A stretch of 64,000 bases of DNA from Agapanthus africanus (Eukaryota > Streptophyta > Magnoliopsida > Asparagales > Amaryllidaceae): positions 104,524,045 through 104,588,044 of the forward strand of contig JASDDO010000006.1 of NCBI GenBank assembly GCA_030015575.1. Direction: 5' to 3'. The position numbers were made by a program, and so were the translations under genes. Shown piece after piece: positions 12,001 through 23,756 of the stretch (its first letter is position 1; each line of letters opens with the position of its first letter). Below the pieces are notes generated by a model. That model was not told the DNA's origin. It searched no databases and worked only from the letters and a program-made list of their open reading frames with translations.

Positions 12001-12243
12001 GGGGCTAATGTTTTAAAAAGGAAATGTTACCAAAATTATAAAACTCTTAACTTGTGAACTTAAAAAGGGATTTCTACTAAATAAATGGAAGTTTTTCAGA
12101 CCTTTACTATTGCTTTTACAAAACGTTTTAAATCACTCTATTTATTGGTTTTGATTTCTGGGTTCGGCTTACTTAGCCGCGTTACGCCTGTAGACGTTGC
12201 GTGGTTAAGTGCCGGTCACGAGTCGAATTTTCGGGTCGTGACA
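9020..12243 (+). repeat. LTR A2 (shared middle LTR of array A)
   Basis: A 3224-bp LTR serving as 3' LTR of interior 1 and 5' LTR of interior 2. It has one more T than its neighbours in the poly-T run near 9290. It shares with LTR A3 two bases that differ in A1, in the TAGTGTAGTTTTG block near 9698 and the CCTCTGAGA block near 11287. No target duplication lies on either side of it. Confidence 0.93.
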
Positions 12244-12468
12244 AAGTTGGTATCAGAGCGTAGGTTTTACCTTCGGAGTGTAGGATGACCCTGGTATGAT
12301 GGAGTAGGTAGCTGCAGCAGGGTAGCGTAGCGTGCGTATGTTCCGCGGCATACTCACGACACGGTACTCCGCTTACGCGACCTTAGGACTTGTTGATTTG
12401 ATTCCTCCTTATATTCTTGTGATTCGATTTCCGTGTTCTTATCGAATCCAAATTTTCTTTCAGCCAAT

Positions 12469-15400
12469 ATGCCGCCTAAGACTACGAGGGCACAGAGAGC
12501 GGCCGCGAGGGCCGAGATTCGTGTTGACTCGTCCGAGACGAGGACTGATCCGGGCAGTACGCCGGTCGTACCTGAGCAGGCTGTTCCTGCCGTGACAGAG
12601 CAGATCGCATCGTTAGGGGCTGGTATGCAGGAGATGCGCCAGATGATAGGATCGCTAGTTGAGACGCTTCGAGCGCAGCGACCAGAGGTAGCTCCACCAG
12701 TTCCAGAGACCGCTATGGTACCTACCGCACAGCCAGTTGCCCCTGCAGCCACGGAGGTGATTACAGTATCGCTATCAGAGTTCATGAGGCTGAAGCCTCC
12801 AGTTTTCACAGGCACCGATACAGCCGAGGACCCACAGTCTTTCATAGACAGGATGGCCAGGATATGCCGTTCCCTCAGATGTGCAGATGCGAGATGGGTC
12901 GAGTTCGCGAGCTTTCGCCTGGAAGGTCTTGCGCAGAAATGGTGTGATTCCGTGGAGAAGGGCAGAGCAGCAGGTCTTCCTCCTATGACCTGGACGGAGT
13001 TCGTGACTATATTTCTAGCCCGTTTCCTTCCCTGGAGTGTTAGAGATGCCCGAGCACGCAGGTTTGAGTCTTTGCGCCAGACGCCAGGGATGACAGTGGC
13101 AGAGTATGACGTACTGTTTACAGAGCTAGCAGTCTACGCCCCACATCTAGTGGCCATCGAGGAGTTGCGAGTCCGGAGATTTTTTCGAGGCTTGATTTCA
13201 CCAGTGTTCCTTGCGATCAGCGCGCAGCACTACGAGACTTATGCAGCAGCCGTAGACGCAGCCCTAGTGGTCGAGGAGCACCTTGTTGAGACCTCGGTAT
13301 TTCTAGAGCCGAAGAGAGTTCGTACCAGTATTTCCGCACGGAGGCAGTCATTCAGACGCCGCGACAGGTTTCGTTCCGGTACGAGGGGTAGCAGAGATTC
13401 GGGACGGGGTCGGATGTTTAGTTCGTATCCCCAGGACGGTCAGCAGTCGCCGCGGGGTTGCTACAGATGTGGCAGCCTACTTCACCTCGTTCGAGATTGT
13501 CCAGAGACACACCGGAGGGAGGCGGCAGCACCGCATGTTACCTTACCACCTTCACCACCCCAGAGGACGTTGCCCGTTGTGCCTACCGTTGCTCCACGCC
13601 AGACTTATGCACAGAGAGGTCGTGGACGTGGAGGAGTTGCTCAGATGGGACGAGATGACCGAGGCAGAGGTCAGTCAGTTGCAGGTGGTGGACAGGCGAG
13701 GGTCTTTGCTTTGACACATCAGGACGCGCAGGCGTCCAATGCAGTGGTTTCAGGTATCCTCCCTGTATGTTCGGTTGATGCACATGTATTGTTCGATCCC
13801 GGATCCACACACTCGTACGTATCCACACACTTCGTGCCGAGTTTGGGTAGAGAGTCCGGCTTACTTGATCAGCCGCTTGTGGTGACTACTCCTGTGGGAG
13901 AGTCGTTTGTGGCTAGGCACGTGTTCCGATCCTGTATCGTCTGTATTGGCGAGAGAGAGTTGCCTGTCGACTTGATCCTTCTGGAGATGTTGGGCTTCGA
14001 CGTTCTTTTGGGCATGGATTGGTTAGCCACGTGCTATGCTTCTTTGGACTGCCGTGAGAAGACAGTTAGATTCTGTTTCCCCGGCGAGTCGGTTTTTGTT
14101 GTGTTGGGGGACCGTAGTGCCGCCCCTCACAGTGTGATTTCTTCTTTTCGCGCTGGACAGCTTTTGAGGAAGGGATGTCAGGGATTTCTCGCTTATGTTC
14201 GCGATGCTCGCGCTACAGAGGTTCCGTTGGATCAGGTTCCGGTTGTTAGCGAGTTTCCTGATGTGTTCCCTGACGAGCTTCCTGGGTTGCCGCCCGAGCG
14301 CGACATTTCTTTCTGTATTGATTTGGTTCCTGGTTCGGGGCCTATTTCTATACCGCCCTATCGGATGGCCCCGGCAGAACTTCGTGAGCTGAAGGGTCAG
14401 TTGCAGGATTTGCTGGACAAGGGACTTATTCGACCCAGTGTTTCTCCTTGGGGTGCTCCAGTCCTGTTCGTCAGGAAGAAGGACGGCAGCTTACGTCTTT
14501 GTATCGACTACCGCCAGCTGAACAGGGTGACAGTGCGGAACAGGTATCCTTTGCCGCGTATCGACGATTTGTTCGACCAGCTTCAGGGGGCAGGGTACTT
14601 TTCGAGGATCGATTTACGATCGGGCTATCATCAGCTGCGAGTTCGACAGGAGGACATTCCCCGGACAGCCTTCCGTACGCGCTATGGCCATTACGAGTTT
14701 TTGGTGATGTCGTTCGGACTCACCAATGCGCCAGCAGCCTTCATGGACTTGATGAACCGCATTTTCCGGCCTTATTTGGATCTGTTCATCATAGTCTTCA
14801 TTGACGATATCTTGGTGTATTCCCGGAGTAGTGACGAGCACGAGCAGCACCTGCGGATTACATTGCAGACATTGAGGGAGCACCAGCTTTATGCGAAATT
14901 CTCCAAGTGTGCTTTTTGGCTAGACAGCGTGGACTTCTTGGGTCACGTGATTTCACGAGACGGTATATGTGTTGACCCGAGGAAGATCGAGGCCGTTCAG
15001 CGTTGGCCCAGACCCACATCGGTGACGGAGATTCGCAGCTTTTTGGGATTGGCCGGTTATTACAGGCGTTTTATGCAGGACTTCTCACGTATTGCTACAC
15101 CGTTGACCGGGTTGACCCGGAAGGGAGTTCCCTTCGATTGGACGGAGGAGTGCGAGCACAGCTTTCAGCAGTTACGGACACGGCTGACGACGGCACCGGT
15201 GTTATCTTTACCTTCCGGACCGGACGGATTTGTGGTCTTTTGTGATGCTTCTCGAGTGGGGTTGGGATGCGTTCTGATGCAGCATGATAGGGTGATCGCG
15301 TATGCCTCGCGACAATTGAAGAAGCACGAGCAGAACTACCCCACTCATGATTTGGAGATGGCAGCAGTGGTCTTCGCACTTAAAATCTGGCGACACTACC

Positions 15401-17154
15401 TATACGGCGAGTCGTGCCAGATATTTACGGATCACAAGAGTTTGAAATACATATTCCAGCAGCGGGACCTGAACCTTCGACAGCGTCGATGGATGGAGTT
15501 AGTGAAGGATTACGACTGCGAGATCTTATATCACCCGGGCAAGGCAAATGTGGTGGCGGATGCCTTGAGCAGGAGGCCCGGGAGTAGTTTATCTTGTTTG
15601 AGCGCAGTACAGGAGCAGTCATCCGCAGATTGGCAGATATTATGCGACAGTCGAGTGCAGTTCGAGTTCACGCCGATTGGAGGACAGATAGCGCATGTCC
15701 GTGCACGCCCACAGTTGATTGATCGTATACGTGAGGCACAGCTCAGGGATGACCGATGTTCAGAGATCATGGCACAGATGGGACAGGACAGATTTTCCGA
15801 GTTCGTGGTCGATGATCAGGGGATACTACGGTTTGGAGTCAGACTGTGCGTACCTGATGCTGAGGGACTGAGGCGTGGAATTCTTGAGGAGGCACATCGA
15901 TCGGTGTATAGCGTACATCCCGGTTCCACCAAGATGTATCATGATATGAGAGATGTTTACTGGTGGGACGGAATGAAGAGGGACATTGCAGATTTTGTAT
16001 CGAGATGCCTGACTTGTCAGCAAGTCAAGGCTGAGCACCAGAGGCCCGCGGGAGAGCTACAGCCGTTACCCATTCCGGAGTGGAAATGGGAACAGATTTC
16101 GATGGACTTTGTGGTGGGTCTACCCAGGACTAGTAGGGGGTATGACTCCATCTGGGTGATCGTGGATCGTTTGACGAAAGCGGCTCACTTCCTACCGGTG
16201 AAGACGACTTTCGGATTTACTCAGTATGCCCAGATCTATATTGACGAGATAGTGCGACTACACGGAGTCCCGACGTGCATTGTGTCCGACAGAGGCACCC
16301 AGTTTACTAGTAGACTATGGCAGAGGCTTCAGGAGGCTTTGGGCACTCGCTTGAGTTTCAGCACGGCATTTCATCCGCAGACCGACGGACAGTCAGAGCG
16401 GACCATCCAGACTCTCGAGGACATGCTCAGAGCTTGTGTGCTAGATTTCGGAGGTAGCTGGGATCATCATTTGCCCTTGGTAGAGTTTTCCTACAATAAC
16501 AGCTACCAGGAGACTATTCAGATGGCACCGTTTGAGGTTCTTTACGAGAGGAGATGCAGGTCACCTACTTGTTGGACAGAGCTCAGTGAGAGCAGTATCT
16601 TAGGGCCACAGATCGTTGAGGAGACGACAGCGAAGATCCAGTTGATTCGCGATAGGATGAGAGCAGCGCAGAGTAGGCAGAGATCTTATGCGGACCGCCG
16701 ACGACGCAGACTTGAGTTTTCTGTTGGTGATCATGTTTTCTTGAGGGTCTCCCCAATGAAAGGTGTGATGAGGTTTGGGAAGAAGGGAAAGCTTAGCCCC
16801 AGGTATGTGGGCCCCTTCGAGATCCTCGAGCGTGTCGGTGCAGTAGCTTACCGGTTAGCCCTTCCGCCCAGCTTTCCAGACGTGCACCCCGTATTCCATG
16901 TTTCGATGCTCCGCAGATATCTACATGATCCTTCGCATGCGATTCAACATCCGACGATCCAGCTTGAGCGTGATCTTTCCTATGCAGAGCAGCCGGTGAT
17001 GATCTTGGATCGACAAGTGAAGAAATTGAGATCGAAGGAGATTCCATCAGTTAAAGTGCTTTGGCGTGGTCAGAACCGTGAAGAGGTCACTTGGGAGACC
17101 GAAAGCGACATGATGAAGACGTACCCCCATCTTTTTGAAGGTAACCTTAGATAG
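12469..17154 (+). CDS. Intact gag-pol polyprotein with chromodomain (A, interior 2)
   Basis: One open frame of 1561 residues from the MPPKTTRAQ start, carrying everything a Ty3/gypsy chromovirus needs. In order: gag; CCHC knuckle (about 331-344); DPGS protease (about 443); RT with [16 protein letters not shown] and FIDDILVYS (777-785); RNase H (Asp about 926); integrase HHCC zinc region (from about 1143); DDE core (Asp 1213, Asp 1274, Glu 1310); chromodomain (about 1510-1555). Gag and Pol in one frame and the chromodomain fit the Tekay/Del lineage. Compared with interior 1, I count about 12 base differences, nine changing the protein, including FLPW versus FLPR and RFFRGL versus RFVRGL in gag. 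Integrity suggests capacity for expression; activity is not shown. Confidence 0.95.
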   Translation: MPPKTTRAQRAAARAEIRVDSSETRTDPGSTPVVPEQAVPAVTEQIASLGAGMQEMRQMIGSLVETLRAQRPEVAPPVPETAMVPTAQPVAPAATEVITVSLSEFMRLKPPVFTGTDTAEDPQSFIDRMARICRSLRCADARWVEFASFRLEGLAQKWCDSVEKGRAAGLPPMTWTEFVTIFLARFLPWSVRDARARRFESLRQTPGMTVAEYDVLFTELAVYAPHLVAIEELRVRRFFRGLISPVFLAISAQHYETYAAAVDAALVVEEHLVETSVFLEPKRVRTSISARRQSFRRRDRFRSGTRGSRDSGRGRMFSSYPQDGQQSPRGCYRCGSLLHLVRDCPETHRREAAAPHVTLPPSPPQRTLPVVPTVAPRQTYAQRGRGRGGVAQMGRDDRGRGQSVAGGGQARVFALTHQDAQASNAVVSGILPVCSVDAHVLFDPGSTHSYVSTHFVPSLGRESGLLDQPLVVTTPVGESFVARHVFRSCIVCIGERELPVDLILLEMLGFDVLLGMDWLATCYASLDCREKTVRFCFPGESVFVVLGDRSAAPHSVISSFRAGQLLRKGCQGFLAYVRDARATEVPLDQVPVVSEFPDVFPDELPGLPPERDISFCIDLVPGSGPISIPPYRMAPAELRELKGQLQDLLDKGLIRPSVSPWGAPVLFVRKKDGSLRLCIDYRQLNRVTVRNRYPLPRIDDLFDQLQGAGYFSRIDLRSGYHQLRVRQEDIPRTAFRTRYGHYEFLVMSFGLTNAPAAFMDLMNRIFRPYLDLFIIVFIDDILVYSRSSDEHEQHLRITLQTLREHQLYAKFSKCAFWLDSVDFLGHVISRDGICVDPRKIEAVQRWPRPTSVTEIRSFLGLAGYYRRFMQDFSRIATPLTGLTRKGVPFDWTEECEHSFQQLRTRLTTAPVLSLPSGPDGFVVFCDASRVGLGCVLMQHDRVIAYASRQLKKHEQNYPTHDLEMAAVVFALKIWRHYLYGESCQIFTDHKSLKYIFQQRDLNLRQRRWMELVKDYDCEILYHPGKANVVADALSRRPGSSLSCLSAVQEQSSADWQILCDSRVQFEFTPIGGQIAHVRARPQLIDRIREAQLRDDRCSEIMAQMGQDRFSEFVVDDQGILRFGVRLCVPDAEGLRRGILEEAHRSVYSVHPGSTKMYHDMRDVYWWDGMKRDIADFVSRCLTCQQVKAEHQRPAGELQPLPIPEWKWEQISMDFVVGLPRTSRGYDSIWVIVDRLTKAAHFLPVKTTFGFTQYAQIYIDEIVRLHGVPTCIVSDRGTQFTSRLWQRLQEALGTRLSFSTAFHPQTDGQSERTIQTLEDMLRACVLDFGGSWDHHLPLVEFSYNNSYQETIQMAPFEVLYERRCRSPTCWTELSESSILGPQIVEETTAKIQLIRDRMRAAQSRQRSYADRRRRRLEFSVGDHVFLRVSPMKGVMRFGKKGKLSPRYVGPFEILERVGAVAYRLALPPSFPDVHPVFHVSMLRRYLHDPSHAIQHPTIQLERDLSYAEQPVMILDRQVKKLRSKEIPSVKVLWRGQNREEVTWETESDMMKTYPHLFEGNLR

Positions 17155-17161
17155 ATTTTTG

Positions 17162-17195
17162 AAATTCGGGGACGAATTTCTTTAAGGAGGAGAGA
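17162..17195 (+). other. Pre-PPT hairpin and polypurine tract, A interior 2
   Basis: Same AAATTCG-GGGA-CGAATTT hairpin (17162-17179) and AAGGAGGAGAGA tract (17184-17195) as before LTR A2, one base before LTR A3. Confidence 0.8.
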
Positions 17196-17196
17196 T

Positions 17197-20100
17197 TGTA
17201 ACACCTTAGGATAAGGGTTAGTGGATAATTATAATTAAATAATGATTTTTAATAAAAAGTTTACCAAATTGTGTTTTAAATATTTTTCCAAATTTAATAA
17301 ACATTTTTCCAAAATTTTCCTAAACTTGCACACACATGTGCATGTAAATTAGGGTTTTTAAATCAAGGAAATACAATAATTATTAACCATGGTGGGTTAA
17401 TTTTAGGATTAATTCTTTTGGATTCTTAAATGGGTTAATTAATTAGTTAAATTAAAAGATTTTTTTTTTAATTTGAATTATGGAATTAGTGTTGACTTGT
17501 GTGAGAGAGAGAGAATGCATCATGGCTTTAGGCCATGCTTGCATTAAATGAGGTGAGAGAGAGTGAGGGGTGACTTTTGTGTGTGATGATTGAGGTAGCC
17601 TCTCATTTCTTTTTGTGTTTTTCTCTCACACTCTCACAACACACCAACACACTCACACACACACTTACCTCTTCAAGCAGCAGCAGCAGAAGCAGCAGAA
17701 GCACAAGCAGCAGCAGAAGCACAAGCAGCAGCAGCAACATTCAGCAACAGCAGCAGCAGCCCCAGATCCCTGTGCAGCGACTTCCCTTCACTTCTTCTCC
17801 TTCCTGCAGCTCCCTAGGGTCGAGAGTGAGGTATATTTCCTATCTTGCTTCACTAGTTTGCCTAGTTAGTGTAGTTTTGCATCGGTTATTAGAAATTAGT
17901 GTGTTTTAGTGCGATATGGGGTGATTAGCGAGAACCTTGTGCTAATGAGGTGAGATTTGGTTTCAGTAGGATGATTGTGGTCTGTTGAGGCCATTGTGAC
18001 TTAGTCGAACCCCGATTACACTAAAATACCACCAGTTTTCTTATGTGACGCAAAATGTCGTTTTTGTGCAAAAGTGAACTTTTCTGGATCTGCTTTTGAC
18101 CCGGTGAGTGCAGAATGAAATTGAGGAGACTGTAGTGTAGTGGAGTGGAGATGATGCACCAGGTGAAACCCGACCCCCTAATTCCACACTGAGGCCGCCA
18201 AAACCACCATTCTGGCCGCAAATTGCGGCCAGACAGGAAGGGTTTTGGGTGTTTTTGGGTTCTGTAGGTTTGTTTTTGTGAGTAGGGTATTTTGGTATAT
18301 ATATATTTTTAAGATCATTTCTGTAGGAAAATCTGGGACCAAATACCTGTTTTGCCGTTTTTCTAAACCTTCGCGACACGCGTGATACGTGAGTAGGTTT
18401 GGGTTCTGCGTATCGCGGCGCGTCGGGGTAGTTTTGTGGCGCGTGAGTACACGTTTTAGCGTATCGCGCACACGCGCGATTGGGTTGCGACACGGGTTTC
18501 TTGTTGGATTATAATGTCGCGTTTTGTGACTTAAGCTTATGTGTGATATGTGTATGTGGTTCTAGGTTCGCAGGCCAGTGAGACGGACGCTGCGAAGAAG
18601 GGCAAGCAAGTGGTTGGATACACTTAGCGCGAGACACGGTGAGTAGATTTCACATCTACGGGATATCGCCCGCATGGCGTTATGCGTCAGGGCTGATAGG
18701 ATCTTAGTATTACATATTGCATTTACCTATGGACTGTCATCTCATATTGCATTTCCCTGCTATGTGTTATTGATATATGCTAGAACTGATAGAACACCAC
18801 ACTATTACTAACGGTTTATGTTGCACGAGCACTATTTACATGCTACACACACACCGTTAGTAATTGCCATGCCACACTCACTGTAGAACTGCCATGATTA
18901 TACTGTTGTATTATTGCTGTAGTTCATTTTACATGTGATTGATGTATATTGTACCTCGCATTGGATTTTACTATTGGTATTGGATTTTCATGTGATTGCT
19001 GTTTTGAGGACCGTGGAACTATTTAAGGAAAGATATGTTATTTTGAAAAACCCGGTACCTCGTGATATGATATTTTGGTGTGTCCACCACGCGTTTTCTC
19101 GGTGCTGAGACGTGTGCTTGAAACCCGATTCGAGGAGTGGATGTTCCGTTTGCGGGTTCGTGGTGGGCCCGGTATGGTTCCCCTCGGCGAGACGATCGAT
19201 GGGATTTGCCGATTGAGCCTGGAGGCGGGCGAGTACCTACCGGTGACTGGTTGGACCTGGCAGTTGTCCGGAGGATACTGACCAGAGTCGAGTGATGGAT
19301 GCGGGATGACTGTGCTGCCGGGGCCGAGGGCCGATACCGCAGACGGACCCCGTGGGGCCGGTCTGGACTGACGGCGCCCGATGTTCGAGGATTTATGTGT
19401 CGATGCTGGACACGGGTATTTTATGATGTTTTGGGTGCCGATGTTGGGCACTCGTGATTCCTCTGAGATATACAGGATTTGAGGGCCGATGGGTGTGCCG
19501 GCGCCTGAGTATATGTGGGATTTGGGTGCAGTTTGAGGCACCGATCATTGCTTTCCATGTTGACATAGTCCATGTAGATATTATTTATCCCATACTCAGT
19601 ATTGATTACTATACACCTCATCCTGTGGCATTTACCTGTTAGAGTACATGCATTACTACTGTATCCACTGTTGACATGCATTGATATCATCTGCTGGCAT
19701 TAGTAGAGCCACGCTATATGTGCATGCCTGCGATCACCTTTATATGTTATCTCTATTCACGAGTTGGCAACTCACCCCCGTTGTGCCACAGTGTTTGCAG
19801 GTTGCCCTTGGGAGTAGTCACGGCTGGCTGTTTCCTCATCTTTTGGCACAGATACCCCTTTTGAGCAGAGTTAGCCCTTTTGCTGTTAGGTGGGTTTTGT
19901 ATGGTATCTGTTATCTTTCAGTTGTATATTGATGTATCTAGTACTCTCCATCTACCTTATGTATTGACTTAGAGACAGTTGTGAGGACGATATGTATGAT
20001 TTTATATTCTGGTGTCGAGCTCGCATGTGAGCCGACGTTACTTTATGCAGTCTCATCTTTTATGATATTGTCCTTGTTTTACTGTGTATTCTTCGCTACG

Positions 20101-20419
20101 GCGTCGTATATCATATTGTGATGCTTTATTCTCGTCACTTGTTATTTCCGCCACACCTTACTTTTACCCGACTTTCGGGGCTAATGTTTTAAAAAGGAAA
20201 TGTTACCAAAATTATAAAACTCTTAACTTGTGAACTTAAAAAGGGATTTCTACTAAATAAATGGAAGTTTTTCCGACCTTTACTATTGCTTTTACAAAAC
20301 GTTTTAAATCACTCTATTTATTGGTTTTGATTTCTGGGTTCGGCTTACTTAGCCGCGTTACGCCTGTAGACGTTGCGTGGTTAAGTGCCGGTCACGAGTC
20401 GAATTTTCGGGTCGTGACA
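17197..20419 (+). repeat. LTR A3 (3' LTR of array A)
   Basis: A 3223-bp LTR ending GTGACA at 20419, followed at once by the right GTTAA. It has a few private changes, for example GTGACGCAAA near 18046 and TTTTCCGACC near 20270. Confidence 0.93.
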
Positions 20420-20424
20420 GTTAA
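20420..20424. repeat. Target-site duplication GTTAA, right copy (array A)
   Basis: Matches 839-843 exactly. The copia reading resumes directly after it. Confidence 0.92.
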
Positions 20425-21540
20425 ATCCTCATCAGGAGCAAGTATATCTTGAGAAGATTACTTGGTGTAGATGGAAAAGTTGAGATATTCAAAGCTAGAC
20501 TTGTTAAAGATTTTTGTCATCGACCAGGTGTGGATAATGATGAAACCTTTTTCCAGTGGCTATGCTTAAATCCATCCAGATCCTACTTGCCACGGCTACA
20601 TACCATGACTACGATATCTGGCGGTTGGGTGCCATGACTGCTTTTCTAAATGATGTTTTAGAAGAGAACGTCTGTACACAGCCAGAGGGCTTCGTAAATA
20701 GTAGGAGCAGCGGGAACGTGGGCAAGATGTTTTATGAGATTAATGCAGGCATCGCGGAGTTGGAACGTCTGTTTTGATGTGTTAGTCAAAGAGTTTGACA
20801 TCATCAAAATGGTAGATGAACCTTCTATATACAAAAAGGTAGTAGGGAGTATGGTGATGATCATCGTAGAGTACGTGGATGACATACTCTTGATAGGGAA
20901 GGAGTTTCCTTTATTACGCTCGGTCAATCTCCGCATATCACAATGATTCTCCAAATAGGATCAAAGTGATACCTCCTAAATCCTGGGTTTTGGATCTATG
21001 AGATAGATCTAATTGGATATTAGGATACTCACTAGTTGTAGTGAGATGGTATCAATTGATCCTGGGGAGAATCACTAGAAAGGTTCCAGAGTGATAAGGA
21101 CGACTGAATGTCAGTCGCAGGCATTGTCTTTACCCTTAGCGCAGGGACGGTATGTTGGAAGAGTTCCAAGCTAAATACCGTGACAAACTAGACGATAAAG
21201 GCTGGATACATCGCTACTTAAGATGCTACCAAAGAGGCAGTCTGGATGTATTTTTGTTCCTGAGATGAACTTAGTTCCTCCTATTGTGTGACAATGGAGT
21301 TGTGGCTTATGCCAAGGAACGCCTGTCCCATCAGTGATCCAGACATATTCTAAGGCAGTATAACCTGATCATGGAGATGGTTGATCTTGAGGGTGATCAA
21401 GGTTAGGGGAGCAGATTCAGAGGACAACACGGCGGATCCACACACGAAAGGGCTTTTCCCAGAGAGAGACTTTTATGGGATGGTTGAGTATGAGATACTG
21501 CAACCACTGCTATCAGATGGCCTTAGTACAAGTGGGAGAT
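20425..21540 (+). pseudogene. Copia element D1, downstream half: decayed RT-RNase H and PPT
   Basis: Continuation of the copia frame broken at 843. Recognisable pieces: VDGKVE and RPGVD near 20470-20535; an LLATATYHDYDIW and TAFLND block near 20585-20655; YVDDILLIGK at 20872-20901, with the RT catalytic Asp pair intact; and a C-terminal SEDNTADPHTKGL segment (copia RNase H ending) near 21415-21450. Several frameshifts and stops, and much of RNase H is unreadable. AAGTGGGAGA at 21530-21539 is the polypurine tract one base before the LTR. Inactive. Confidence 0.85.
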
Positions 21541-23756
21541 TGTTAGTTATATGTATGCCCTAGAGGCCATTACTATACATAGGATGTATATTGTAGTGGA
21601 TGCTGGGACATATATAGGGAGGACTTTCTTGCTCGACATGATAATATACTATCTGGTTACTCTTTACCTTAACGTGTATACTGATTGTCTCTCTGTTACA
21701 TGTTGGTAAAGCCCTTAGGATGTGTACTTGACTACCTGGACTATGATGCGGATCATACTAGTGGGGACATGGTAGTCCATAAGTACATCCTTCAAGGTCC
21801 CTAGTCGTGGGTGTTTCGAGACGGGGCATCGATATACCAGAGTAGACTAGCGTATACCTTCTCGACCCATACAGCTGGGCGATGGATGATCCCAAATCCA
21901 TTGGTGTTTGACATCAGAGATGATATGCGGGTGCTAAGTGGAGACTGGGTACACTGGACGGACTCGCCGAGAACTCCCAGATGGTATTATACCTTACGTA
22001 AGATGGCAGTTCTCTGGTGACACTGGTACAGGTTAGTCTGTAGACCCGAGATCGTCATAGAGTCTTGTGTGATTCCCACTGTGCTTTGATTTCCACCTTA
22101 CCACGTCCAAGAGGGCTTGCAAAATGGTAGTTTTTGGGTACAGTCCCGAGTCACATGGAGGCAATGAGCGATAGGAGGGGATTCGTCTCTCCCGGTATAG
22201 GGAGTTGATGTTGCGCTGTGTTCGATTGGCTATAACCGGAAATCCCTGGCCATGGTTGCTGAGATTTACTGGTAAGTGTTACAAGTAGTTTATCGAACTG
22301 TTATAGACCTCATATCGACACGACTTATTGAGCTACTGGGGTCTGACGTTTACCACCCCTAGGCAAGATATGCGACATATCAGACGAACAGACCGGACTG
22401 TACGGTAAGTGTTACTGGTTGGATTCACATGAGTGTGGGCGGGCTTGCTCGTCGATCATCTGATCGCTCAATACCCGGGTGGCCGTTACGTTTAGCAGAC
22501 CGCTTGCGGCTTGTGGGTGCTTGATATGATCATCACCTGCTGCCGGCGTATTGACGAGTCTTTAGAGTCCTACACAGAGGTTTCCTGGCTCAAGCGAAAC
22601 GAAATAGGAGCGCATATGAGATATGTGCGGGACCGAGAATAATGCGTGTATGTGATACCGTATTCTATTCTCGCGATGAATGTATCAATTGGTTGTATGC
22701 GATATAACCTAGTTATAGAATCAAGGATTGATTCGATAAGCCGATACATTGGATATTAGTCGGTTATATGCGATATGACCGGATCGTTAAATCAAGTATT
22801 GATTTCATGGTTTAATGAATAATTATATATTTGATATATTACTTTGCATTAACTAGTATTTGTTCACTTTAAATGGATTTTCTCACTTGAAATACACAAG
22901 TTGTATATATGATATACTTTTGTGCACTTGTTTGTATCATGTTTGATGATACATGCAAACTTGGGTTTGTGTAAAGAATTAAACCATGGTTATGTTAATG
23001 GTTAGGGTTTTGATTTACTTATCTATTCATTTATTTATTTATTCATTTTTTTGAAAGATAAATAAATTATGGTAGCTTTCTTTGTTTGCTAGTTGAAGCT
23101 TCATAAAGCTTTGAATAAGTCCACCATTTTTGTTTCATGCTTAACCCTAACCATTCAGCCTAACCCTAGTTTATTCTCTACACTTAACCATGGTTGCTAT
23201 ATGATAAGAATCAACTTATTTTCTATTTTCAATAATTCTTATCATATTCTTTTTCTTCTTCTTCTTCTTCTTCAAGAAGAAGAAAGCTTGCAACCTTCAA
23301 TGGTGACTTCATGAAAAGAGTGAGAAATCCAATTCTAAAGTGATCCCACTTCCTATTTCTTCATCGTATACCACTTGCCAAGTAGTATAGGGTGTTTTCT
23401 TCACAAGTTTCATGGCTTAGTGAAGTTGGAGCTTGATCTTGTGTTGCCTCAACGTAGATCATCTTCGGCATCGAAGTCGACGACCTAGCCCGATCTTTTC
23501 TTCGATGAAACCACCACGATAGTCCGGGATCCGATGGGTACAGCGGAGGGACTTCATCACGGAGCTATGGAGGTGGAGGACCGGATCTACAAAGGTTGTA
23601 TTTCCGTTCACTTTAGCAGTTAAGTTGTTAACTAGCTTGTAGTTTCGCTTAAACTCTAGTCAACGATCTAGTTAGGGTTTCTCGGCACCGGAAATTTTTG
23701 AATTTGGCATGGTTGTTGCCTTGTAAGACCTCCTTAGTGTGCCTAGGAACCCTACA
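21541..23756 (+). repeat. 3' LTR of copia element D1
   Basis: Starts TGTTAGTTATATG directly after the PPT and ends CCCTACA, about 2216 bp. Its first 995 bases match the LTR at 48509-49502 well, with the shared GCCCTAGAGGCCATTAC block near the start. It ends where B'-like sequence begins. Simple TTC/GAA runs near 23250-23285 are part of it. No ORF of note. Confidence 0.8.

Larger units (their letters stand above)
844..20419 (+). mobile_element. Gypsy (Tekay-type chromovirus) array A: LTR-internal-LTR-internal-LTR
   Basis: Three near-identical LTRs of about 3.22 kb (844-4066, 9020-12243, 17197-20419) separate two interiors (4067-9019 and 12244-17196). The unit repeats every 8176-8177 bp. Each LTR runs TGTAAC to GTGACA. 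A PBS for initiator Met tRNA follows the first two LTRs, and a purine tract precedes the second and third. One GTTAA duplication flanks the whole, so this is one insertion later expanded by recombination between LTRs, not two insertions. By eye, adjacent LTRs differ by only two or three substitutions plus one base in a poly-T run, so it is very young. Confidence 0.93.

Noticed and set aside
844-20419. Two separate adjacent insertions of gypsy A
   Set aside because: No target duplication flanks the middle LTR, and one GTTAA pair brackets all three LTRs.
23141-23175. Telomere-like TTAACCCTAACC and CCTAACCCTAG
   Set aside because: Only a few scattered units inside the D1 LTR; not a telomere repeat array.
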